Source: Cypionkella psychrotolerans | GTDB lineage: Bacteria > Pseudomonadota > Alphaproteobacteria > Rhodobacterales > Rhodobacteraceae | NCBI RefSeq assembly: GCF_001294535.1 | Contig: NZ_LGIC01000010.1 | Location: forward strand, 1 to 53,427 | DNA: 53,427 nucleotides | Direction: 5' to 3' | Shown: positions 26,090 through 33,666 of the stretch, one piece after another | How the letters are laid out: each line of letters opens with the position of its first letter | Numbering within the stretch: position 1 is the first letter of the stretch | Notes under the pieces: model-generated | Seen by the model: only the letters and a program-made list of their open reading frames with translations | What the model was told of the DNA's origin: nothing | Databases searched by the model: none | Made by a program: the position numbers and the translations under genes

Positions 26090-27828
26090 ACGCCCCGGCA
26101 TCACCAAGCCGAAGCCTAGCCGTGCGCTGCGCGATCTACACCCGCAAATCCACGGAGGAGGGGCTGGAACAGGGCTTCAACTCGCTCGACGCGCAATATG
26201 AGGCTTGCGCCGCCTATGTCGCGAGCCAACGCCATGAGGGCTGGAAGCTCCTGCCCGAGCGCTTTGACGATGGCGGCTTGTCCGGTGGCACCATGGAGCG
26301 ACCCGCCTTGCAACGCCTGCTGGCCGAGGTCGAAGCCGGGCGCATCGGCATGATCGTGGTCTATAAGATTGACCGGCTCACTCGCTCGCTTGCCGACTTC
26401 GCGCGACTGGTGGAACAACTGGATCGCCGCGGATGCTCGTTTGTGTCGGTGACGCAGGCATTCAATACCTCAACCTCGATGGGCCGTTTGACGCTCAACG
26501 TTCTGCTCTCATTTGCCCAATTTGAACGCGAGGTCACCGCAGAGCGCATTCGCGACAAGATCGCCGCATCAAAGCGCAAAGGTCTGTGGATGGGCGGCAC
26601 CCTGCCATTGGGGTATGATCCCCCCAAAGATCCTCTCAAGGCCCGTGTCTTGGAGATCAATCCAACCGAGGCCGAAACCGTACGGCGTCTGTTTGCTCTC
26701 TACCTCACGGCTGGCACCTTAGGTGCCACGCGGATCGCTGCGGCAGAGCAGGGCCTGAGCCCACGCAAATCTGATCATGCGACAGGTCGTGCAGCAGGGG
26801 AGGCAACTGGCGCAAGCATTGCCCCGTTCTCGAACGGCCAGCTTCACTATCTGCTGACCAACCCGGTCTATCGCGGTTTGATCCGCCACAAGACCTTGGT
26901 CCATCCGGGCCAGCATGAGGCGATTATCGACGAGGTGCTGTGGTCCGCAGTGCAGACAAAACTGCAAGAGACCGCAGCCCGCAAGCGTCAGCGCCCTGTC
27001 GCGCCCGCTGTTGCGACAGAAGCAGATTCACCAGTCGCCGCGCCGCAAAACTCTGTGGAACCCTCGGCCCCGCTGATGGCAAAGCTGTTCGACGAAACTG
27101 GCGATCGTCTGACCCCCAGCCACACCAACCGCCACAACCGCCGCTTTCGTTATTATATCTCGCGCCGCCTGATCACCAAAGGGGCTGACCCGACGGGCTG
27201 GCGCTTGCCAGCACCACATCTGGAAGCGGTGGTACTCGAGGCGCTGCGAGACTATCTGCGCACCCGGGCAAGGCAGCATGACGTGCTGTTGCAACCTGCG
27301 GCAAACACGGCTGGCATCTTGGCCGAGAGTTTGGACAGGCTATCGGGCGAGGCAGCAGCCCAAGATCTCTGGCTGCTGATCTCAGAGGTGCATATCGCAG
27401 CCGGCAGTATGATCATACATTTGAGCCGGGAGGCGTTGGCCGAAAGTCTTGGTCTGCATCCCGATGCCCTGAACCCCGGCGTGATGAGCGTTCAACAGGC
27501 CTTTCAACGCCGCCGTCGCGGTGCAGAAACTCGATTGGTTACCGGCACCGTTGCACCCCAGCCTGACCCAGTGCTGCAGCAGAACCTCGCACGCGCGCAT
27601 CGCTGGGCAAACCGGTTGCGTAAAGGGGAAAGCCTGAGCCAGATCGCGAAGGCCGAAAACTGTTCCGACAGCCTCGTCCGATCCCGCGTCGCCTTGGCGT
27701 TTCTGGCCCCGGATCTACAGCGCGCCATCCTCGATGGAACAGCGCCATCCCATCTGACGACCAATCTGATCGTGCGCATGACCCTGCCGCATGACTGGCA
27801 AGAGCAAGCCAAGGCTCTGGGACTCTAG
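26086..27828 (+). CDS. Large serine recombinase (site-specific integrase)
   Basis: 580 residues. The resolvase N-terminal catalytic domain has the nucleophile Ser22 in YTRKSTEE, then IVVYKIDRLTRSLADFARLV and FAQFEREVTAERIRDKI. A recombinase domain (LPLGYD, RRLFALYLTAGTLGATRIA) and a zinc-ribbon/coiled-coil-like C-terminal region follow. This class integrates or excises phages and islands without other host factors. It overlaps DUF2924 and lies 180 bp from the 3' end of tRNA-Ser, so the element end may be between them. The gene is intact. Confidence 0.9.
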   Translation: MNAPASPSRSLAVRCAIYTRKSTEEGLEQGFNSLDAQYEACAAYVASQRHEGWKLLPERFDDGGLSGGTMERPALQRLLAEVEAGRIGMIVVYKIDRLTRSLADFARLVEQLDRRGCSFVSVTQAFNTSTSMGRLTLNVLLSFAQFEREVTAERIRDKIAASKRKGLWMGGTLPLGYDPPKDPLKARVLEINPTEAETVRRLFALYLTAGTLGATRIAAAEQGLSPRKSDHATGRAAGEATGASIAPFSNGQLHYLLTNPVYRGLIRHKTLVHPGQHEAIIDEVLWSAVQTKLQETAARKRQRPVAPAVATEADSPVAAPQNSVEPSAPLMAKLFDETGDRLTPSHTNRHNRRFRYYISRRLITKGADPTGWRLPAPHLEAVVLEALRDYLRTRARQHDVLLQPAANTAGILAESLDRLSGEAAAQDLWLLISEVHIAAGSMIIHLSREALAESLGLHPDALNPGVMSVQQAFQRRRRGAETRLVTGTVAPQPDPVLQQNLARAHRWANRLRKGESLSQIAKAENCSDSLVRSRVALAFLAPDLQRAILDGTAPSHLTTNLIVRMTLPHDWQEQAKALGL

Positions 27829-28007
27829 TTCAAACAGCCCAAAAACTGCAAACCGCACCGCGTTTCTGGGCCGCAGAGACGGGCGACCAATTTGGCCGCA
27901 ATCCGCGTACGCTGTGCTGTCTCAGAGATCAAATCTCCTGCGCAACCGTCGGAAATCACGCGGTAATTCCGCGTGGGATCCAGAGATACTCAACCTGCGA
28001 TTGTGGT

Positions 28008-28097
28008 TGGCGGAAGCGGTGGGATTCGAACCCACGGTAGGGTTCCCCCTACGCTCAGTTAGCAACCGAGTGCTTTCGGCCTCTCAGCCACGCTTCC
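28008..28097 (-). tRNA. tRNA-Ser (GCT)
   Basis: 90-base class II tRNA with encoded CCA. The acceptor stem is GGAAGCG/CGCTTCC, the anticodon loop TTGCTAA gives anticodon GCT, the variable arm is long (GCGTAGGGGGAACCCTACC), and the T-loop is GTTCGAATC. Confidence 0.96.
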
Positions 28098-28420
28098 GAC
28101 GGGGTTTATTTAGCGAGGCGAGGGGGCGGGGGCAAGAGGGAAAGCGGGGGCAGGGTGTAGATTTGGTGGGGGAGGGTTGGAGGGATCGGGTGGGGGCGTG
28201 GCGGGGTGTCCACGCGTGGACAGGGGTGGGGGTATGTTATATCAAGAGGTTAGGGGGAGCTGATTAAGGGTTTGTTAGGGTTTCTTATCTTCTGTGCCAA
28301 GTATGTCAGGCTAAGCTTGCTTGATGAGACGGGAACACGGAGATGTTTTCGAACCATCGTGCAAGACGAATGCGAGACCGCCGGGCACCTATATTCGGCG
28401 CAACTCTGCAGCCTTGCGAA
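28098..28420. other. 323 bp intergenic, G-rich
   Basis: Purine-rich (many GGGG runs at 28130-28250) with no reading frame of note. It separates tRNA-Ser from the SUMF1-fold gene. Confidence 0.5.
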
Positions 28421-29365
28421 CTAGTGCAAAGTTTTGATGACGCGAAAGCCGACCATGCTAGTTTGGTGATCGGTATTCAGCGGCGCGCGCCATGCAGAGC
28501 GTAGCAAATCTATGGATGACTTATACGAGCCACCGCGTAGCACCCTTTTTGCACAGTGTGCCATGGTGGCTTCAAACCATTCGCTTGTCACAGACCATTG
28601 CGCCAGTTGTTTGGTATAGCAAGACACAGTGATTTCCATCGCGTTTCCGATCACGTGGCGCAGTCCCCAAGCATTCGCGGTCTCCATAGCGCCAACCTCA
28701 ACCGGAACCCCGCGTTCAACAAGCTCTGGCATTTTCTGCATCATCACAAATTCCGTAAGCTGCTTGGAAAAATTTGCCTGCTCTGACGTGATCGTGTCGC
28801 CTTGAGGGAAGGTTGTTTGTGTTCCAGCTCGCGCTGCGTATTCCCATTCGGCTTCTGTTGGAAGTCGATAGGCATCTGACCCTGTCTTGTCGTTCAACCA
28901 CTGAACGTAGGCCAAGGCGTCGAAATACGAGACGTACAAAACAGGATACGTCCCGACAACCCTGACTTCTATGGGATTGGGGCCGTCTCGAAACACAGTT
29001 TCAGCAGGAATATAACCACCGCATCCGCCATCCTGCACACATGCCATCCAATCGTCATATGTCGTCTCATCCCGCGCCATTGCGAAAGCGATGTCGACTG
29101 TGACCAGATGCTGCGGGCCTTCGTCATCTTTGCGGTAAGGATTCTTTGGATCGCCGCTATACTCTGAGACTGGCGTCACGTTGCGACGAAACTCGCCCTT
29201 AGGCGCTCCCATCATGAAGGTGCCCAAGGGCAGTTGGACCATCTCTGGGCAGGCGGCACAATCGCGGAAGCTTTTAAGCGGTTCCGCGTGGAGGGGGAGG
29301 GCGCAGACTTCCGATAGAACAATCGCCAAGCGCGACAAGAAACGAAGTGACCGCAGCGTTTTCAC
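28421..29365 (-). CDS. SUMF1/FGE-fold secreted protein
   Basis: 314 residues with an N-terminal signal peptide (about 1-27). The formylglycine-generating-enzyme fold follows: MVQLPLGTFMMGAP, ETTYDDWMACV, YRLPTEAEWEYAARAG, and the end RVLRGGSYKSSIDLLRSAWR...VGFRV. The Cys pair needed for sulfatase activation in true FGE, expected just before the GFR end, is absent. No sulfatase gene is nearby. It is more likely a structural or ligand-binding member of the family than an active FGE. Possibly co-transcribed with ychF, 106 bp upstream. Confidence 0.82.
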   Translation of the reverse strand: MKTLRSLRFLSRLAIVLSEVCALPLHAEPLKSFRDCAACPEMVQLPLGTFMMGAPKGEFRRNVTPVSEYSGDPKNPYRKDDEGPQHLVTVDIAFAMARDETTYDDWMACVQDGGCGGYIPAETVFRDGPNPIEVRVVGTYPVLYVSYFDALAYVQWLNDKTGSDAYRLPTEAEWEYAARAGTQTTFPQGDTITSEQANFSKQLTEFVMMQKMPELVERGVPVEVGAMETANAWGLRHVIGNAMEITVSCYTKQLAQWSVTSEWFEATMAHCAKRVLRGGSYKSSIDLLRSAWRAPLNTDHQTSMVGFRVIKTLH

Positions 29366-29421
29366 CTCACACCCCCCATGTCTTGCCGGGGCGCGAAAGC
29401 TTTCGCGCCCGTTCGACCCTC

Positions 29422-29444
29422 AAATCGCTCCACTGGAGCGATTT
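29422..29444. repeat. 23 bp palindrome between ychF and the SUMF1-fold gene
   Basis: AAATCGCTCCA and TGGAGCGATTT flank a single C. It lies 28 bp past the ychF stop. There is no T run, so it may be a weak terminator or a protein site. Confidence 0.55.
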
Positions 29445-29471
29445 GCCCCCGGCAAGGGCCGGGGTCGGATC

Positions 29472-30569
29472 TCACCCATTAAACAAGAAATGCAGCACGT
29501 CGCCGTCCTTGACCTCGTAGGTCTTGCCCTCAACCCGGAACTTGCCAGCTTCCTTCGCCCCGGACTCGCCCTTGCCCGCGATATAATCATCGTAAGCCAC
29601 GGTTTCGGCGCGGATAAAGCCCTTCTCGAAATCACCATGGATCACGCCTGCCGCCTGCGGCGCGAGCATACCCTTATGGATCGTCCAGGCGCGGGCTTCT
29701 TTCGGGCCGACGGTGAAATAGGTCGACAGGCCAAGCAGTTTATAACCCGCGCGGATCAGCCGGTCCAAGCCCGCCTCGTGCAGGCCCATTTCCTCCAGAA
29801 ACATCGCGGCTTCGTCGTCGGCGAGCTGAGAAATTTCTTCCTCGATCTTCGCCGAGATCACCACCGAACCCGCGCCCTGTTTCGCCGCCATCTCAGCCAC
29901 GCGGGCCGATTGGGCGTTGCCATCGGCGGCGCAGGCTTCTTCGACATTGCAGACATACAGCACAGGCTTCGAGGTCAGCAGTTGCAGCAGCCTCCACTGA
30001 CGCTGATCTTCCTCGGCGATCTGGAGGTTGCGCGCAGGATGCCCCGCTTCCAGCAATTTCAAAGCTGCGCGCAGCAGGCGGTCTTGGTCCAAAGTATCCT
30101 GATCGCCGCCGCGCAGTTTCTTGGCAAGGCCGGTCAGGCGCCGCTCGATGCTCTCCATATCGGCGATCATCAACTCGGTTTCGATGGTTTCCGCATCGGC
30201 GACCGGATCAATCTTGCCCTCGACATGGGTGATGTCGCCATCTTCAAAGCAGCGCAGCACATGGGCGACGGCATCACATTCGCGGATATTGGCGAGGAAC
30301 TGGTTGCCAAGGCCTTCGCCCTTAGACGCGCCACGCACCAGACCGGCAATGTCCACAAAGGTCATTCGCGTCGGGATGATCTGCTTGGAGCCCGCAATCG
30401 CCGCCAGTTTGTCCAGCCGCGCATCGGGCACCGCGACCTCGCCGACATTCGGCTCAATCGTGCAGAACGGAAAATTCGCCGCCTGCGCTGCTGCGGTGCG
30501 CGTCAAAGCGTTGAACAGGGTGGATTTGCCGACATTCGGCAGACCAACGATACCCATTTTGAAACCCAT
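29472..30569 (-). CDS. ychF: Redox-regulated ATPase YchF
   Basis: 365 residues, a universally conserved OBG-family P-loop protein that prefers ATP and binds ribosomes. Motifs: Walker A GLPNVGKST at the N-terminus, then FVDIAGLVRGASKGEGLGN, a coiled-coil insertion, the NxxE-type base site CNVEE, and a C-terminal TGS domain (VGPKEARAWTIHKGMLAPQA). ATG 30569 gives the standard MGFKMGIVGLPN start. In many bacteria ychF is next to pth and rplY; here those lie 7-9 kb away. Confidence 0.95.
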   Translation of the reverse strand: MGFKMGIVGLPNVGKSTLFNALTRTAAAQAANFPFCTIEPNVGEVAVPDARLDKLAAIAGSKQIIPTRMTFVDIAGLVRGASKGEGLGNQFLANIRECDAVAHVLRCFEDGDITHVEGKIDPVADAETIETELMIADMESIERRLTGLAKKLRGGDQDTLDQDRLLRAALKLLEAGHPARNLQIAEEDQRQWRLLQLLTSKPVLYVCNVEEACAADGNAQSARVAEMAAKQGAGSVVISAKIEEEISQLADDEAAMFLEEMGLHEAGLDRLIRAGYKLLGLSTYFTVGPKEARAWTIHKGMLAPQAAGVIHGDFEKGFIRAETVAYDDYIAGKGESGAKEAGKFRVEGKTYEVKDGDVLHFLFNG

Positions 30570-30682
30570 CGCGCGCACCCCTGTTGTTGGCCGATTGCCA
30601 AGACCGCCTGCGGCATAGGCAGGACAGGCGGTGCGGTCAAGGCTTTCGCTTGCGAAACCTGCGCGGGCTTGGGCTGTTGCAG

Positions 30683-30715
30683 CCTTTGGCGGGAGTATTT
30701 TCGCCAAGATGAAAT
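30683..30715 (+). repeat. Interspersed 33 bp motif, copy 1
   Basis: Matches the sequence at 45014-45046 at 27 of 33 positions. Core: GGCGGG, TATTT, GCCAAGATGAAAT. Lies in the ychF-trpA divergent region. Confidence 0.65.
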
Positions 30716-30810
30716 TGCGAGGTGGGCTTCGGCTGGGCTGTGAAGGGGCATTGATTTTCCGGGGCTTCCCGTGCAAACCGCTAGACAGATTTGCAGGGAT
30801 GGGCCGGGAT

Positions 30811-31602
30811 ATGAGCAGAATCGACGACACTTTCGCGCGGCTGACATCGCAGCAGAAAAAGGCCTTCGTCGCCTATATCATGGCGGGCGACCCGGATGTG
30901 GCACGGTCTTTGGCGGTGATGCAGGGTCTGCCGGGGGCAGGGGTCGATATCATCGAGTTGGGGCTGCCGTTCACCGATCCGATGGCGGATGGCCCGACGA
31001 TCCAGCTTGCAGGCCAGCGCGCGCTTGAGGCTGGGATGACGCTGGACAAGACGCTGCAAATGGTGCGCGACTTCCGCAGCGGTGACAAAACCACCCCAAT
31101 CGTGCTGATGGGCTACTACAACCCGATCTACTCGCGCGGCGTCGATCTGTTCCTGTCTCAGGCCACCGAGGCGGGCATTGACGGGTTGATCATCGTCGAT
31201 CTGCCGCCCGAGGAAGACGCAGAGCTGTGCCTGCCCGCGCAGGCCGCGGGTCTGAATTTCATCCGCTTGGCGACACCCACCACCGATGCCAAGCGCCTGC
31301 CGAAAGTGTTGCAAAATACTTCGGGCTTTGTCTATTACGTCTCGGTCACCGGTATCACCGGGGCAGCTGCGGCGCAGGCGGGCGATGTCGGGCCGGAAGT
31401 GGCGCGGATCAAGCGTTCGACCGATTTGCCAGTGATCGTCGGCTTTGGCATCAATACGCCTGAGGCCGCGAAAGCCATCGCCAGCGTCGCTGACGGCTGC
31501 GTGGTGGGTTCCGCCATCGTCAAGGAGCTCAGCACCGGCAAACCGGTGTCCGAAGTGCTGGCATTTGTCGCCAAACTCGCAGCAGGGGCTCATGCGGCAT
31601 AA
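30811..31602 (+). CDS. trpA: Tryptophan synthase alpha chain
   Basis: 263 residues, TIM barrel that cleaves indole-3-glycerol phosphate to indole, which is passed to TrpB. Catalytic Glu49 is in [12 protein letters not shown] and Asp60 in [18 protein letters not shown] and the phosphate-binding VGFGI and VGSAIV are also present. The ATG at 30811 follows GGGCCGGGAT and gives the standard start; the in-frame extension upstream overlaps the interspersed motif and is not conserved. No trpB or trpF lies in the window, so trpA stands alone here. Confidence 0.95.
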   Translation: MSRIDDTFARLTSQQKKAFVAYIMAGDPDVARSLAVMQGLPGAGVDIIELGLPFTDPMADGPTIQLAGQRALEAGMTLDKTLQMVRDFRSGDKTTPIVLMGYYNPIYSRGVDLFLSQATEAGIDGLIIVDLPPEEDAELCLPAQAAGLNFIRLATPTTDAKRLPKVLQNTSGFVYYVSVTGITGAAAAQAGDVGPEVARIKRSTDLPVIVGFGINTPEAAKAIASVADGCVVGSAIVKELSTGKPVSEVLAFVAKLAAGAHAA

Positions 31603-31634
31603 ACCGCCAAATCGTCTAAAACTTATCTAAAATT

Positions 31635-31666
31635 GTCATCCTCTGCGCGCAAATATCCCACCGGGG
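31635..31666 (-). repeat. Interspersed motif, weaker inverted copy
   Basis: On the minus strand: CCGGTGGGATATTTGCGC and then GGATGA, resembling copies at 30683 and 45014 with more changes. Confidence 0.4.
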
Positions 31667-31756
31667 TTTGGGGGTGTGAAACCCCCAAGACGCCAGCCCC
31701 GATCACGCCACAAATCAGTCGCCACACGTTTAACCCGTAAACCTGAAAGGCGCGCC

Positions 31757-32329
31757 ATGCACAAAGGTCGGATCGAAGCGTTCTCGGATGGCGTGCTGGC
31801 CATCATCATCACCATCATGGTGCTGGAGTTGAAAGTGCCGCATGGCCATGACCTTGCGGCGCTCACCCCGCTGATCCCGATCTTCTTCAGCTATGTTTTG
31901 TCCTTCGCCAATGTTGGCATCTATTGGAACAACCATCACCACATGTTCCAAGCGGTCAAACATGTCGGCGGCTGGGTGCTTTGGGCCAATCTGCATCTGC
32001 TGTTCTGGCTGTCGCTGATGCCGTTTGCCACCGCGTTCATGGGCGAGAATGGCTTCACCGCCCCCACCGTGGCGCTTTATGGCTTCGATCTGCTGATGTG
32101 CTCGGTGGCTTATGCTTTGCTGGTGAAGGCGCTTTTGGCAGAGCATGGTACGGATTCCGACTTCGCCCGGGCGCTGGGGTCGGATCGCAAGGGCAAGATC
32201 TCGACGCTGGCTTATACGCTGGCGATGCCGCTGGCCTTTGTGCAGCCGATGCTGGCGCTGGCGCTGATCGCCGTTGTGGCGGCGATCTGGATCGTGCCGG
32301 ATCGGCGGTTTGCGCGGATGCCGCAGTAA
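31757..32329 (+). CDS. TMEM175-type potassium channel family protein
   Basis: 190 residues with about six hydrophobic helices. The hallmark of bacterial TMEM175 (DUF1211), R-x3-FSDGVxAI, is exact here: RIEAFSDGVLAI (residues 5-16). Bacterial members form tetrameric K+ leak channels in which this helix lines the pore. NVGIYWNNHHHMF is also typical. ATG 31757 (after AAAGGCGCGCC) matches the family start; the upstream in-frame ATG adds an unrelated basic leader. It stands between trpA and the dehydrogenase with its own spacing. Confidence 0.9.
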   Translation: MHKGRIEAFSDGVLAIIITIMVLELKVPHGHDLAALTPLIPIFFSYVLSFANVGIYWNNHHHMFQAVKHVGGWVLWANLHLLFWLSLMPFATAFMGENGFTAPTVALYGFDLLMCSVAYALLVKALLAEHGTDSDFARALGSDRKGKISTLAYTLAMPLAFVQPMLALALIAVVAAIWIVPDRRFARMPQ

Positions 32330-32402
32330 GCACGAAAGCCATTGCGTGAAATCGTTGAAATTGGTAATCATCCATGACCAATTTCAGCGAAAAGGCCCGG
32401 AT

Positions 32403-33569
32403 ATGCCCCCTGTGATCACCTGCATCGACGATCTCAAGCAGCTTTACAAAAAGCGCACGCCGAAGATGTTTTATGATTACTGCGAAAGCGGGTCGTATAC
32501 CGAGCAGACCTTCAAGGAAAACACCACGGATTTTGCAAAAATCCGGCTGCGGCAACGGGTTGCGCGTGATCTGACCGGGCGCAGCACCGAAGTGTCGATG
32601 TTGGGCAATCCGGTAGCGATGCCGGTCGCGTTGTCTCCGGTTGGCTCGACGGGGATGCAATGGCCGGATGGCGAGATTCTTGCCGCCCGTGCCGCTGCGG
32701 CGTTTGGTGTGCCGTTCACGCTGTCGACAATGTCGATTTGCTCGATTGAAGACATTGCCGCACACAGCCCGGTGCCGTTCTGGTTCCAGCTTTATGTGAT
32801 GAAGGACGAAGATTTTGTCGATGCCGCCATTGAACGTGCGCGGGCGGCGAAATGCTCGGCCTTGGTGCTGACGCTGGATCTGCAAATTCTAGGTCAGCGC
32901 CACAAAGATCTGAAAAACGGCCTGACCAGCCCGCCGAAACTGACACTTCCGAACATGATCAATATGGCGACGAAACCCGCGTGGTCGATGGGGATGCTGC
33001 AAACCCCGCGCCGCACCTTCCGCAATATCGTCGGTCATGTGAAGGGCATCACCGATCTGGCGGATCTGACCAAATGGAGCAATGAGCAGTTGGACCCGCA
33101 TCTCGACTGGGACAAGGTCCGTCGTATCCGCGACCAATGGGGCGGCAAGCTGATCCTGAAAGGCATCCTCGACGCCGACGACGCCCGTTTAGCGGCGGAT
33201 GTGGGCGCGGATGCGATGATCGTCTCCAACCACGGCGGGCGGCAGTTGGATGGCGCGTTGTCGTCGATCCGCGTGCTGCCCTCGATTGTGAAAGCGGTGG
33301 GCGATCAGACCGAGATCTATATGGACTCAGGCATCCGCTCCGGCCAAGACGTGCTGAAAGCCCTCGCCTTGGGCGCGAAATCCACCTTCATCGGTCGTAG
33401 TTTCATCTATGGCTTGGGTGCGATGGGGCAAGCGGGGGTCACCAAAGCGCTGGAGGTGATCCAGAAGGAACTCGATATCTCGATGGCTTTGTGCGGTGTT
33501 CAACAAGCCCGCGACATCAGCCGCGAGCACGTTCTGGTGCCGCAGGACTTTGAGGGGAATTGGGCGTAG
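32403..33569 (+). CDS. lldD: FMN-dependent alpha-hydroxy-acid dehydrogenase (L-lactate dehydrogenase type)
   Basis: 388 residues of the LldD/glycolate-oxidase family, a TIM barrel with FMN. Signatures: ALSPVGSTGMQWPDGE, FTLSTMSICSIEDIA, the catalytic SNHGGRQLDGALSS (base His and FMN contacts), MDSGIRSGQDVLKALALGA and FIGRSFIYGLGA. It oxidises L-lactate (or a close 2-hydroxy acid) to pyruvate and passes electrons to the respiratory chain. Length and start fit. The exact substrate within the family is inferred, not shown. Confidence 0.9.
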   Translation: MPPVITCIDDLKQLYKKRTPKMFYDYCESGSYTEQTFKENTTDFAKIRLRQRVARDLTGRSTEVSMLGNPVAMPVALSPVGSTGMQWPDGEILAARAAAAFGVPFTLSTMSICSIEDIAAHSPVPFWFQLYVMKDEDFVDAAIERARAAKCSALVLTLDLQILGQRHKDLKNGLTSPPKLTLPNMINMATKPAWSMGMLQTPRRTFRNIVGHVKGITDLADLTKWSNEQLDPHLDWDKVRRIRDQWGGKLILKGILDADDARLAADVGADAMIVSNHGGRQLDGALSSIRVLPSIVKAVGDQTEIYMDSGIRSGQDVLKALALGAKSTFIGRSFIYGLGAMGQAGVTKALEVIQKELDISMALCGVQQARDISREHVLVPQDFEGNWA

Positions 33570-33666
33570 GGGTGCATCCGCAGATTGACGGCTGGCGCTG
33601 ATCTGGTGCTCTCTCCCCGCAAGTGCGCAGTGTCGCATGATGTGAATGTGCAAGAAGGATTGTGTA

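Noticed and set aside
29181-30743. 520-residue plus-strand open frame
   Set aside because: Antisense to ychF and the end of the SUMF1-fold gene; no recognisable domain.
31660-31690. Terminator after trpA
   Set aside because: A TTGGGGG/CCCCCAA hairpin can be drawn but no T run follows, so I do not call it.
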